From positions 1-26,454 of the forward strand of contig JBFHDX010000051.1 in assembly GCA_041584475.1 (NCBI GenBank): DNA of 26,454 nt, in the 5' to 3' direction. The translations under genes were made by a program, and so were the position numbers. The notes under the pieces were generated by a model. The model saw only the letters and a list, made by a program, of their open reading frames with translations, was not told where the DNA came from and did not search any database. This document shows positions 8,750 through 16,761 of this stretch, in pieces. This DNA is from JBFHDX01 sp041584475. Lineage in GTDB: Bacteria; Pseudomonadota; Alphaproteobacteria; UBA8366; JADFVY01. Position 1 is the stretch's first letter, and every line of letters starts with the position of its first letter.

Positions 8750-10234
8750 TCACCCCCCGGCAACGAATCCCGGCAGCGCCGCGAACCCGGCGGCCGCCTC
8801 GAGGACCGCCGCCGCGCGCAGCACGGTCTCCTCGTCCAGCGTCCGGCCGATCAGCTGCAGGCCCAGCGGCAGACCGTCGTGCGACAGGCCGGCGGGCACC
8901 GAGATCGCCGGCAGGCCGGCGAGCGACGCCGGCACGGTGAAGACGTCGTTGAGATACATGGCGATCGGATCGTCCATTTTCTCGCCCTGGCCGAAAGCCG
9001 CGCTCGGCGCCGTCGGGGCGAGCACCAGGTCGACCCGCTGCCACGCCTCGCGGAAATCCCCGGCGATGCGGGACCGGACCTTCTGCGCCTTGAGATAATA
9101 CGCGTCGTAATAGCCGGCCGACAACACGTAGGTACCGATCAGCACGCGCCGCTTGACCTCCGCGCCGAAGCCCTCGCCGCGCGTGTTCTCGTACATCTCC
9201 TGCAGGGTCTGGCCGGGCACGCGCAGGCCGTAGCGCACGCCGTCGTAGCGCGCGAGGTTCGACGACGCCTCGGCCGGCGCGACGATGTAATAGACCGGCA
9301 GCGCGTGGCGCGTGTGCGGCAGGCTGATGTCGACGATCTCGGCGCCGGCGTCGCGCAGCCACGCAATTCCCTGCTGCCACAGCTCCTCGATCTCGGCCGT
9401 CATGCCGTCGACGCGGTACTCCTTCGGGATGCCGATCCTGAGGCCGCGCACGTCGCCGGTCAGCGCCGCCTCGTAGTCGGGCACCGGGGTATCGACGCTG
9501 GTCGAGTCCAGCGGGTCGAAGCCGGCCATCGCGCCCAGCATGATGGCCGCGTCGCGCACCGTGCGCGTCATCGGCCCGGCCTGGTCGAGCGACGAGGCGA
9601 AGGCGACGATGCCCCAGCGCGAACAGCGCCCGTAGGTGGGTTTGAGGCCGGTGATGCCGGTGAACGAGGCAGGCTGGCGGATCGAGCCGCCTGTATCGGT
9701 GCCGGTCGCCGCCAGCGCCGCCCGTGCCGCCACCGCCGAGGCCGAACCGCCGGAGGAGCCGCCGGGCACCAGCTTGGTGCGGGCATCGCCCTTGCGCTTC
9801 CAGGGGTTCTCGACCGGGCCGTAATAGCTCGTCATGTTCGACGAGCCCATGGCGAACTCGTCGAGATTCGCCTTGCCGAGCATCACCGCGCCGGCCTCCC
9901 ACAGCTTGCGGGTGACGGTCGATTCGTAGCGCGGCCGGAAGCCGTCGAGGATATGGCTGCCGGCGGTCGTCAGCACGCCGTCGGTGCAGAACAGGTCCTT
10001 GACCGCGATCGGCAGCCCCTCCATCGCGCCGGCCTCGCCGGTGGCGATCCGCCGGTCGGACTCGGCCGCCATCGCCAGCGCCCGTTCCGGCGTCTCGGTG
10101 ACGAAGGCGTTGAGCGGCCGGGCCGCCTCGACCGCGGCGACGTGCGCCTGTGCCAACTCGACGGCGGTGAACTCCTTGCGCCTCAGCGCGTCGCGCGCCT
10201 CGGCCAGCGTCAGCGCGGTCAGCCCGCCGCTCAT
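8750..10234 (-). CDS. gatA: Asp/Glu-tRNA(Asn/Gln) amidotransferase subunit A
   Basis: The 494-residue amidase subunit of GatCAB, which hydrolyses glutamine and delivers ammonia to the GatB site. The Ser-cisSer-Lys triad of the amidase signature family is intact: Lys79 (AVKDLF), cis-Ser160 (GGSSGGSAS) and nucleophile Ser184 (TDTGGSIRQPA). The 24-residue spacing of the two serines is the same as in characterised GatA proteins. Further hallmarks include GKANLDEFAMGSSN and ITGLKPTYGR. The start codon overlaps the gatC stop by four bases, so the two are translationally coupled. Full length, nothing unusual. Cytoplasmic. Confidence 0.97.
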   Translation of the reverse strand: MSGGLTALTLAEARDALRRKEFTAVELAQAHVAAVEAARPLNAFVTETPERALAMAAESDRRIATGEAGAMEGLPIAVKDLFCTDGVLTTAGSHILDGFRPRYESTVTRKLWEAGAVMLGKANLDEFAMGSSNMTSYYGPVENPWKRKGDARTKLVPGGSSGGSASAVAARAALAATGTDTGGSIRQPASFTGITGLKPTYGRCSRWGIVAFASSLDQAGPMTRTVRDAAIMLGAMAGFDPLDSTSVDTPVPDYEAALTGDVRGLRIGIPKEYRVDGMTAEIEELWQQGIAWLRDAGAEIVDISLPHTRHALPVYYIVAPAEASSNLARYDGVRYGLRVPGQTLQEMYENTRGEGFGAEVKRRVLIGTYVLSAGYYDAYYLKAQKVRSRIAGDFREAWQRVDLVLAPTAPSAAFGQGEKMDDPIAMYLNDVFTVPASLAGLPAISVPAGLSHDGLPLGLQLIGRTLDEETVLRAAAVLEAAAGFAALPGFVAGG

Positions 10235-10518
10235 TCGACGACCTTGGGCACGGTGAAGAAGCCCTGGTCGGCCTCGGGCGCGTTGGCGAGCACGTCGTCG
10301 GCGCGGTCGCCGTCGGTCACCCTGTCCTCGCGCCAGCGCAGGGCCAGCTCGACCGCGGAGGTCATCGGCGGCACGCCCTCGGTGTCGACCTCGTTGAGCT
10401 GTTCGACCCAGTCGATGATCTTCGACAGCTCTCCGGCCAGCGGCGCGAGGTCCTGCTCGGGCACGTGGATGCGGGCGAGATGCGCGATCTTCGCCACCGT
10501 GGCCTTGTCGAGGGACAT
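10231..10518 (-). CDS. gatC: Asp/Glu-tRNA(Asn/Gln) amidotransferase subunit C
   Basis: This 95-residue protein starts MSLDKATVAKIAHLARI, contains LSKIIDWVEQLNEVDTEGV, and ends PEADQGFFTVPKVVE, which is textbook GatC. GatC wraps around and stabilises the GatA-GatB interface. The frame is open 45 codons further upstream, but those residues look like translated leader and no GatC has them. The ATG at 10518 gives the normal length. It is the first gene of the gat operon and its stop overlaps the gatA start. Confidence 0.96.
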   Translation of the reverse strand: MSLDKATVAKIAHLARIHVPEQDLAPLAGELSKIIDWVEQLNEVDTEGVPPMTSAVELALRWREDRVTDGDRADDVLANAPEADQGFFTVPKVVE

Positions 10519-10582
10519 GGCGCGCCTCTTCGCAGACGATCCGTGAATCGAACGAGACCCCCGGCTGCCGGAGGCCGCGCGG

Positions 10583-10611
10583 AAACTAGCACCGGCCCCG
10601 GCGGGGCACAA
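10583..10611 (-). promoter_or_regulatory. candidate housekeeping promoter of the gat operon
   Basis: On the minus strand, TTGTGC (10606-10611) and TAGTTT (10583-10588) are separated by exactly 17 bp and lie about 65 nt upstream of gatC. TTGNNC with a TA-start/T-end -10 is a common form of alphaproteobacterial vegetative promoter. Motif evidence only. Confidence 0.45.
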
Positions 10612-10710
10612 GCCGGTAGGGGGCGTGAGGCAGGCGTGGGCATATGCGCCCACCGCAGCGCATCCTTCGGCAGGTCCAGGACGAGAATGGAACGAAACTG
10701 TGCCTGCTTA

Positions 10711-10745
10711 CGCCCTCACCGTGAGCTTGTCGAAGGGCGAGGGCG
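10711..10745. repeat. dispersed palindromic repeat (GAGCTTGTCGAAGG type)
   Basis: The segment has CGCCCTC (10711-10717) and GAGGGCG (10739-10745) as perfect 7-bp arms around a core containing GTGAGCTTGTCGAAGG. I recall this core, often read as CCTTCGACAAGCTCA, as an intergenic palindromic repeat common in alphaproteobacterial genomes. A degenerate relative, CATCCTTCGGCAGGTCCAGG, lies about 40 nt to the left (from about 10661). It occupies the gap between the divergent gatC and ruvX genes. Confidence 0.6.
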
Positions 10746-10790
10746 CGGATACACAGGGCATGCGGATCAAAGAACCATAGGTGTCTCTCC

Positions 10791-11258
10791 ATGCCGATCG
10801 TCGAGCTTGCCGAGCTGCGCGACGCCGTGACCCGCGGCAGGCGGCTGCTCGGGCTCGACCTCGGCGCGAAGACGATCGGGCTGGCGATCTCCGACAGCGC
10901 CTTCACCGTCGCCTCGCCCGTCGGCACGATCCGGCGCCGGAAGTTCCGGGACGACGCGGCGGAGCTCGAACGCCTGGTCGACGAGCGGGACGTCGGCGGG
11001 CTCGTCATCGGCCTTCCCGTCAACATGGACGGCAGCGAGGGTCCGCGCTGCCAGTCGACCCGCCAGTTCGCCGCCAACCTCCTGCAGCGGCTCGACATCC
11101 CGATCGCGTTCCGGGACGAGCGGCTGTCGACGGCGGCGGTCGAGCGCCTGCTGATCGACGAGGCGGACATGACGCGCAAGCGCCGCGGCGCGGTGGTCGA
11201 CAAGATGGCCGCCGCGTGGATTCTGCAGGGCGCGCTCGACGCGCTGGCGCGCCGCTAG
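10791..11258 (+). CDS. ruvX: Holliday junction resolvase-like protein RuvX (YqgF)
   Basis: This 155-residue RNase H-fold protein has the first catalytic Asp in GLDLGAKTIGLAISD (D23), the nucleotide-contact loop VIGLPVNMDGSEG, the DERLST acidic motif, and a C-terminal VVDKMAAAWIL helix that supplies the last acidic residue. Members act in pre-16S rRNA 5'-end maturation and have been proposed as Holliday junction resolvases. It is cytoplasmic and widely conserved. The ribosome site is weak (ATAGG). Its stop codon overlaps that of the convergent hemolysin III gene in a CTAG. Length is normal. Confidence 0.93.
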   Translation: MPIVELAELRDAVTRGRRLLGLDLGAKTIGLAISDSAFTVASPVGTIRRRKFRDDAAELERLVDERDVGGLVIGLPVNMDGSEGPRCQSTRQFAANLLQRLDIPIAFRDERLSTAAVERLLIDEADMTRKRRGAVVDKMAAAWILQGALDALARR

Positions 11259-11917
11259 CTCCAGGCCGGAATGTAATAGAGGATCGCGATGAAGTGGGCG
11301 ACGCTGCCGCCCATCACGAACAGGTGCCAGACCGCGTGGTTGAAGGGCAGCCGATCCCACGCATAGAAGCCGATGCCGGCGGTGTAGGCGACGCCGCCAA
11401 GCACGATCAGCGCCGTGCCGTCCCAGCCCATGCCGTCGACCAGTGGCCCGGCCCAGGCCAGCACCAGCCAGCCCATCACGAGGTAAAGCGTCACGCGCAC
11501 CGGCTCGTAACGGTTGGGCCAGGCGATCTGCATTACAATGCCGACGAGCGCCAGCGACCAGATCGTCGCCAGCAGCAGCCAGTCAGGCCCGCTCGCCAGC
11601 GCCAGCATCGCCACCGGCGTGTAGGTGCCGGCGATCAGCAGGAAGATCATCGAATGGTCGAGCACCTGGAGGACGCGCTTGGTGCGGCGGTGCGGGATAC
11701 TGTGATAGAGCGTCGAGCTGAGATAGACGAGCACCAGCGTCGAACCGTAGACGCCGACGGCGACCACCGACCAGGCGCTGCCGTGCACCGCCGCCACGAC
11801 GACGAGGATGACCAGCCCGGCGATGCTCAGCGCCGCGCCGATGCCGTGGGTGACCGCGTTGGCGATCTCCTCGGCCAGCGTATAGGTCCCGAACTCGTTC
11901 GGTGCGTGCCTCGTCAT
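11255..11917 (-). CDS. hemolysin III / PAQR-type membrane protein
   Basis: This 220-residue inner-membrane protein has about seven hydrophobic helices. The zinc-site residues of the CREST/PAQR superfamily are all visible: Ser68 and His72 (SSTLYH), Asp87 (LDHSMIF) and the C-terminal histidines His194, His198 and His208 (HAVWH...AHF). The N-terminal EEIANAVTHGIGAAL is typical of YqfA/hemolysin III. Bacterial members are linked to membrane fluidity or lipid metabolism; the haemolysis name is historical. I chose the ATG at 11917, where the conserved sequence begins. A longer in-frame start at 12022 would add 35 residues with no ribosome site. It converges on ruvX and shares its final CTAG. Confidence 0.92.
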   Translation of the reverse strand: MTRHAPNEFGTYTLAEEIANAVTHGIGAALSIAGLVILVVVAAVHGSAWSVVAVGVYGSTLVLVYLSSTLYHSIPHRRTKRVLQVLDHSMIFLLIAGTYTPVAMLALASGPDWLLLATIWSLALVGIVMQIAWPNRYEPVRVTLYLVMGWLVLAWAGPLVDGMGWDGTALIVLGGVAYTAGIGFYAWDRLPFNHAVWHLFVMGGSVAHFIAILYYIPAWS

Positions 11918-12163
11918 GGGCGTTGCCCCGTCGCTTTCTTGGCCGCCGACCGGTGTCGCGCCGTCGGGGATTCGCGTTTTGACAATCGTCGACACGTCAG
12001 GTGGCGATTCGGACGATTCCATGCAAGAAGCGGGCCGGAGTCGGGCAATGAAATCCGCGCGACGCAGCGGTGATGGCGTGCCGGCCCGCCTGGGGCGATT
12101 GACGGCACCGCGCCGCCCGTTCACGCTGCGCTCTCGCCTCCCGCGCTTCTCGCAAGGCCGCCG

Positions 12164-13090
12164 ATGACCGCGATCCTCCTCGCCCTCGCGCCGATCTTCC
12201 TGCTGATCCTCGCCGGCTACGGGCTGCGCCGCAGCGGCCTGTTCGGCGCCGGCTTCTGGGCCGAGGTCGATCGCCTGGTCTTCTTCATCCTGTTCCCCGC
12301 CTTCCTCGTGCATCGCATCGGCAGCGCCGACCTCGGCGGCCTCGCACTGTGGCCGATGAGCGTCGGTCTGCTGGCCGGCCTCGTCGCCATGGCGGCGCTG
12401 AGCATCGCGCTGCGCCCGCTGCTGCGGCTCGACGGGCCGGGCTTCGCCGCGGTCTTCCAGGGCACGATGCGGCCCAACACATACGTCGCCTTCGCCGCCG
12501 CCGAGGCGCTGTTCGGCACGGTCGGCGGCGTGCTGGCGGCGATCGCGGTCGCCGTTTCGACGCCGCTGGTCAACGTCTTCGCGGCGCTCGTGCTGACGCG
12601 CTACGCGGCGGACGGCGACGGCGGCTGGCGGCTCGCCTTCCGCACCATGCTGCGCAACCCGATCATCCTCTCGGTCGCGGCGGGGCTCGCGATCAACCTC
12701 TCCGGCGCCGGCCTGCCGCCGCTGATCGACGATGTGCTCGAGATCCTCGCCCGCGCGACCCTGCCGATGGCGCTGCTCGCGGTCGGCGCCGGGCTGCACA
12801 TCCGCGCCGCGCGGCAGGCGGGCGGCGTCGTGCTGGCGACGAGCGCGCTCAAGCTCGCCGGGCTGCCGGCGCTGACGCTGGCGGCGTGCCTCGCGCTCGG
12901 CGCAGAGGGCCTGCCGCTCGTCGTCGCGGTGATGTTCGCGAGCCTGCCGAACAGCCCGACCTCGTACTCGATGACCCGGCAGCTCGGCGGCGACCACACG
13001 ATGATGGCGTCACTGATCACCGTGCAGACGCTGCTCGCCATGGCGACGATGCCGGCGATTCTGGTGATCCTTCTGGGCCTGTGGGGCTGA
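12164..13090 (+). CDS. AEC family transporter (auxin efflux carrier-like permease)
   Basis: This 308-residue integral membrane protein has roughly ten hydrophobic segments, beginning ILLALAPIFLLILAGYGLRR, the standard AEC opening. The half-helix region carries FPAFLVHRIG, and the later ASLPNSPTSYSMTRQLGGD stretch is characteristic of the second repeat. AEC permeases export or import small carboxylates (for example malate or malonate) or amino-acid derivatives; substrate cannot be assigned here. AAGG lies 7 nt before the ATG. A perfect -35 hexamer, TTGACA (11979-11984), lies upstream but without a good -10. It is divergent from the hemolysin III gene. No regulator is adjacent. Confidence 0.9.
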   Translation: MTAILLALAPIFLLILAGYGLRRSGLFGAGFWAEVDRLVFFILFPAFLVHRIGSADLGGLALWPMSVGLLAGLVAMAALSIALRPLLRLDGPGFAAVFQGTMRPNTYVAFAAAEALFGTVGGVLAAIAVAVSTPLVNVFAALVLTRYAADGDGGWRLAFRTMLRNPIILSVAAGLAINLSGAGLPPLIDDVLEILARATLPMALLAVGAGLHIRAARQAGGVVLATSALKLAGLPALTLAACLALGAEGLPLVVAVMFASLPNSPTSYSMTRQLGGDHTMMASLITVQTLLAMATMPAILVILLGLWG

Positions 13091-13143
13091 CTCCAGCGCA
13101 AGCGGACCAGCCTTTGGCCTTTTGGAACGCGAGGCCCGGTCTA

Positions 13144-13172
13144 TTGCCGAGTTTTCGCCCGTTGGCTAGTAT
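13144..13172 (+). promoter_or_regulatory. candidate sigma-70 promoter for the exported cupin gene
   Basis: TTGCCG (13144-13149), a 17-bp spacer and TAGTAT (13167-13172) lie about 78 nt upstream of the cupin start. Each hexamer matches consensus at four positions. The gene stands alone between the AEC gene and the convergent cyclase, so it should need its own promoter. Confidence 0.35.
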
Positions 13173-13249
13173 CTGCATGCTTGGATTTCCGCCTGCGTCA
13201 TTGTTTTTCGCAATAGAACCGCAACGATGATTGCAGGGAGGAGACGCAA

Positions 13250-13669
13250 ATGTCTGGCGGGAATTCGAGAGGGCGGCTGTCCGTGGCGCTGGCGGCAATT
13301 GCGGCGCTTGCATATCCCGGATGGTCGAATACGGCGGCGCAGGACGAGGTAAAGTTCCGCAACGACGTGCTGACGCAGTCGGTGATCGGGTCGCTCGAGT
13401 CCGGACGCTACGCGTTCAAGGCGACGCGGACGACCATCGCACCGCGCGCTCAGATACCGTTCCACGTGCACGAGCATCACGGCCTGCGGTACGTGCTCGA
13501 CGGCGAGATCACGATCCAGTGGAAGGATGGCAGGGCGCAAACCTTCGCGGCCGGCTCGACCTACATCGAAGGGCCGGGCGAGAACCATCCGGCCGGCGTG
13601 ATGTCGGCGATGAACCCGACGGATCGCGAGACGCAGATCCTGATCGTCGAACTCGTGCGGATGGAATAG
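13250..13669 (+). CDS. exported single-domain cupin protein
   Basis: This 139-residue protein has a probable Sec signal peptide: RGR, then a hydrophobic stretch to about residue 25, and a likely cut near NTAAQ|DEV. A cupin barrel follows. Cupin motif 1 reads PFHVHEHHGLRYVLDG, giving the HxH pair and a further His, but the usual motif Glu is not evident (Arg stands near its place). Motif 2 is GPGENHPAG, with the last metal-ligand-type His. It is therefore probably a periplasmic metal-binding or small-molecule-binding cupin; no substrate can be named. GGGAGGAG gives a strong ribosome site 6 nt before the ATG. It converges on the cyclase gene with 22 nt between stops. Confidence 0.8.
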   Translation: MSGGNSRGRLSVALAAIAALAYPGWSNTAAQDEVKFRNDVLTQSVIGSLESGRYAFKATRTTIAPRAQIPFHVHEHHGLRYVLDGEITIQWKDGRAQTFAAGSTYIEGPGENHPAGVMSAMNPTDRETQILIVELVRME

Positions 13670-13691
13670 CGCCGGCGCACATCGCTTCGCC

Positions 13692-15617
13692 CTAGGGGCA
13701 CTCGTTGCGCACGAGACACTCCCAGCGGACGATCACCGGCAGTCCGGCAGCCTGCAGGGCGTCGGCCATCCGTGCCCTGATCTCGCCGTCGGGCAGCGGC
13801 GCGGTCCCCAGATACTCGTTGATCGAAAACCGGGTGTCGGCCGCAAGGATCTCGCGCGCCTGGTGCCGGGCCTCGTCGAGCCGCTTCGCCGCAACGTGGC
13901 TTGCCGCCAGAAACACACGCGCTTCCTGGTTCAGCGATCGGGCCCGCGCAAGGAATTCGGCCGCATCGTCGGGACGCCCCGCAAGATAGTGCGCGATCCC
14001 GAGATGCCAGTAATACCAGGCGGGCGGATACGGGTTGAGCCGAAGCGCCCGGAGTCCGTGCTCGATGCCCTCCTCGGCGCTGCCGAGCATCGCGAGCGCC
14101 TTGGCCGCCAGGGCAAGCGCATCGGCATCGTTGGGGTTCTCGGCCAGCGCGCGTCCGAGCTCGTCGCGCGCCGACCGCATATCGCCGCGGGCCAGTCGTA
14201 ACGCCCCGAGAATCCGGCGAGTCGATCCCTCCTCGCCGCCCCGCGTCATCACCATGCCGATCGACCGCTCGGCGCGCTTCAGCGCTTCGGCCGGTTGATC
14301 GGCCCAGTCCAGCATGACCGCGAGCACCTCCGACCAGGCTTGCCCGGCATGCGCCGCCGCAAAATCCGGATCGAGCCGAACCGCCTCTCGAAACCGCTGT
14401 AAGGCGAGGGCGTGGTCGTCGGGCGTCTGACCATGCAGGTGCGAGAGTCCCCGGGCGTAGGCGCCGAACGCGGCGCTGCCCGTTTTGGGTCCGCTTCCCG
14501 CTCGACTGGCCGCGTCTGGCAGCTGGATGTTCAGGGCGTCCCCGACTGCGCCTGCAATCTCTTGGCGCACCGTCGCCATCGAGCCGTCAGGCATGGCCGA
14601 CCGCCTGGTTTCGCCGGCGACCGCATCGATCACGGCTACGTCGACGCGCAACCTTTCGCCCGATCGCTGCACGGTGCCCGTCAGCACGTGGCGCACACCG
14701 AGGCTGCGTGCCGCGTCCGAGATCCCCTGCGGCGTATCGTCGAACCGCAGCGACGACTCGCCCGCGATCACGAACAGGCCGGAAATACTGGCAAGGTCGG
14801 AAACGACAACCAGCGCGAGCCCCCGTCCGAAGTGCTCGTCGTGCCGATCGCCTGACACGTCCCGGAAAGGCAGGACCGCAATCGAGGGTTGCGAGGGCAA
14901 TGGCAACGCCATCTGATCGACCGCGACCGGCGCAGGGCGCGGCCGGGTCGGGGACGGGTCCGGCGCATGCGCCGGATCCCGCCAGATCGCGAATCCGATG
15001 ACGACGGCGATCGCGACCGCCAGAACGGCGCCGCCGGCTGCCCATGCACGGTGGCTCCGTCCTGCCGCGATCGGCACGGCGGATGCATGCTTGCGAGCCG
15101 CGTCCTCGAGGGCGATTCGATACACGCGAACCGGCTCGGCGATGTTCTTGACGCGAACGTCGCCGAGATCGTCCATATGCCCGTCGATCTTGCCGGCGAC
15201 CTGCGAATGCACGGCCTGCGAGAGGCAGATTCCGCCGGGCTCGGCCAGCGCCTGCAGGCGTGCGGCGATGTTCACACCGTTGCCGTAGATGTCGTCTTCC
15301 TCGACGATGATATCGCCGAGATTGATGCCGATGCGCAGGTCGATCCGCTGGCCGTCGGCGAGACCCCGATTGTATTCGGCCATCGCGTTCTGGATATCGA
15401 CCGCGCACTGCGCGGCCTCCACGGCGCTGGCGAATTCGGCCAGCAGACCGTCGCCCATCAATTTCACGATCCGGCCGCGATGAGCCGCGATTGCAGGAGT
15501 TACCAGCTCCTTGCGGCATGCCTTGAGGCGCGCCAGCGTGCCCGCCTCGTCCTCTCCCATAAGACGGCTGTAGCCGACCACGTCAGCGGCCAGAATCGCG
15601 GCAAGCCGACGTTCCAT
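13692..15617 (-). CDS. class III adenylate/guanylate cyclase with membrane segment and TPRs
   Basis: This is a 641-residue protein. The class III cyclase domain (1-170) has both metal-binding aspartates, Asp12 (LAADVVGYS) and Asp56 (LMGDGLLAEF), and the transition-state pair Asn116/Arg120 (GVNIAARLQ). After a linker comes one hydrophobic helix (about 190-212). Next is a periplasmic-type domain beginning PSIAVLPFRDVSG, with ISGLFVIAGESSLRF and GVRHVLTGTVQRSGERLRV, as in many alphaproteobacterial cyclase/TPR proteins. TPR-like helices fill about 375-600. It probably makes cAMP (or cGMP) in response to an unknown cue. AAGGAGG lies 4 nt before the ATG. The family is often multi-copy in rhizobia and relatives; no dedicated partner is adjacent. 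Confidence 0.92.
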   Translation of the reverse strand: MERRLAAILAADVVGYSRLMGEDEAGTLARLKACRKELVTPAIAAHRGRIVKLMGDGLLAEFASAVEAAQCAVDIQNAMAEYNRGLADGQRIDLRIGINLGDIIVEEDDIYGNGVNIAARLQALAEPGGICLSQAVHSQVAGKIDGHMDDLGDVRVKNIAEPVRVYRIALEDAARKHASAVPIAAGRSHRAWAAGGAVLAVAIAVVIGFAIWRDPAHAPDPSPTRPRPAPVAVDQMALPLPSQPSIAVLPFRDVSGDRHDEHFGRGLALVVVSDLASISGLFVIAGESSLRFDDTPQGISDAARSLGVRHVLTGTVQRSGERLRVDVAVIDAVAGETRRSAMPDGSMATVRQEIAGAVGDALNIQLPDAASRAGSGPKTGSAAFGAYARGLSHLHGQTPDDHALALQRFREAVRLDPDFAAAHAGQAWSEVLAVMLDWADQPAEALKRAERSIGMVMTRGGEEGSTRRILGALRLARGDMRSARDELGRALAENPNDADALALAAKALAMLGSAEEGIEHGLRALRLNPYPPAWYYWHLGIAHYLAGRPDDAAEFLARARSLNQEARVFLAASHVAAKRLDEARHQAREILAADTRFSINEYLGTAPLPDGEIRARMADALQAAGLPVIVRWECLVRNECP

Positions 15618-15737
15618 CCCGCCTCCTTCTTCGGTGCGAGATTAGCAAATCGGCGCCGAAAAGAGGAGATTGTCCGCGCATGCACGTGCTCGCGGCGATC
15701 CGGGACCGACTTTGCAGATCTGAAACACGCCCGACAT

Positions 15738-15779
15738 TTGACCCGGATCAATGCAATGCCTGCCCGGTCCGTCTTGAAT
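15738..15779 (+). promoter_or_regulatory. FNR/Anr-type box with class II-spaced -10, driving the NHL-cytochrome operon
   Basis: TTGACCCGGATCAA (15738-15751) fits the FNR/Anr/FnrL consensus TTGAY-N4-RTCAA at every fixed position. Its centre is 15744.5. Exactly 32 bp downstream is the centre of TTGAAT (15774-15779), a four-of-six -10 hexamer. This is the geometry of a class II activated promoter (site at -41.5), with transcription starting near 15786 and a leader of about 55 nt before the NHL gene. The equivalent minus-strand position has no -10, so the box points to the NHL gene rather than the divergent cyclase. Confidence 0.6.
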
Positions 15780-15840
15780 TGACGCGACAACAAACCCGCC
15801 CGCCCGGGCTCCCCCGTGCGGCGGGGAGGAGTGTTTTGCG

Positions 15841-16761
15841 ATGCCGTCACGCCTGATCCCGACCGCCGTCATCGCGGCAGCCGCCGCCGTGACTGCGGGC
15901 TTCGCTACCGCCCCGGCCGGTGCCGCACCCGCCGATGCATTGACCCGGCTCACGCTCACGCCCGCCGGCGAGGTGCTCGTCTCCGACTACCGCAACCGCC
16001 GGATCCTCGTGCTCGACGCCGCGACGCTGGCGCCGGCAGAGGAGATCGCCATCGACGGCCGACCGCTCGGGGTCGCGTGGATCGGCGGGCGGCTCTATGT
16101 CGGCAACGACACGACATCCAGCGTCGAGGTCTACGAGCGCGACGGCAAGGGACGCTGGAAGGCGCGCCGCGGTCTCGCCCCGCGCAAGGGAACGGCGCCG
16201 CGGCCGACCGACATCGCCGGCGATCCGGCGCGCGGCCTCGTCTTCGTCTCGAGCGTGGAGAAACAGGCCGTGCTGGTGTTCGACGCCCGCGGCCGGCCGC
16301 TGCGCGAGATCGGCGGGCCGGGCGTGCTGCGCATCCCGACGGGCGTCGCAATCGACCTGGTCGCCGGTCGCGTGCTGGTCTCCGACATGGGCGACCCGCG
16401 CGGCGGCATCTTCGGCGGGCCGGAGGTGCCGGCCAGCATCCAGATCTTCGACTACGAGGGCGCCTGGCTCGGCTCGATCTCCGGCGGCTCGGCGGCGCCG
16501 GGTTTCCGGTTCTCGCGGCCGCAGGGGCTCGCCGTCGACGGCGCCGGCCGCATCTACCTGGCCGACAGCTTCCTCGGCCAGGTCCTGGTGTTCGACGGCG
16601 CGAGCCACGCCGGCCTGTCGGTGATCGGCAGCAAGGGGCCGGCGCCGGGGCAGCTGCTGCACCCGCTCGACGTCGGCATCGACCCGGCGACGCTCGACGT
16701 GCTGGTGACCAGCCGCATGACCGGGCGCGTGGAAGTCTTCGATGGGGGGGCGGCGCAATGA
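15841..16761 (+). CDS. exported NHL-repeat beta-propeller protein
   Basis: This 306-residue protein has a clear Sec signal peptide (MPSRLIPTAV, an Ala-rich core, then AGAA|PADA near residue 29). The mature part is a repeated beta-propeller of NHL/YVTN type. Repeats end in forms such as VLVSDYRNRRILVLD, VFVSSVEKQAVLVFD, VLVSDMGDPRGGIF, IYLADSFLGQVLVFD and VLVTSRMTGRVEVFD, roughly one per 45-50 residues. NHL propellers are usually binding or scaffold modules. Here the stop overlaps the start of a pentaheme cytochrome (ATGA), so the two proteins are almost surely made together and may form an exported electron-transfer assembly. GGGGAGGAG provides a strong ribosome site. Upstream is the FNR-type promoter. 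Confidence 0.87.
   Translation: MPSRLIPTAVIAAAAAVTAGFATAPAGAAPADALTRLTLTPAGEVLVSDYRNRRILVLDAATLAPAEEIAIDGRPLGVAWIGGRLYVGNDTTSSVEVYERDGKGRWKARRGLAPRKGTAPRPTDIAGDPARGLVFVSSVEKQAVLVFDARGRPLREIGGPGVLRIPTGVAIDLVAGRVLVSDMGDPRGGIFGGPEVPASIQIFDYEGAWLGSISGGSAAPGFRFSRPQGLAVDGAGRIYLADSFLGQVLVFDGASHAGLSVIGSKGPAPGQLLHPLDVGIDPATLDVLVTSRMTGRVEVFDGGAAQ

Noticed and set aside
11979..12007. Perfect TTGACA as a promoter for the AEC gene
   Set aside because: At 16-18 bp downstream only weak hexamers such as GCGATT occur, so the promoter was not listed as a feature.
11918..12997. N-terminal extension of the hemolysin III frame reaching to 12997
   Set aside because: The added part is Arg/Gln/Glu-rich translated antisense of the AEC gene and the promoter gap; the conserved protein begins at 11917.
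15816..16757. Upstream continuation of the cytochrome frame through the NHL gene
   Set aside because: It is an Arg-rich out-of-frame reading of the NHL gene. The signal peptide and ATGA overlap set the cytochrome start at 16758.
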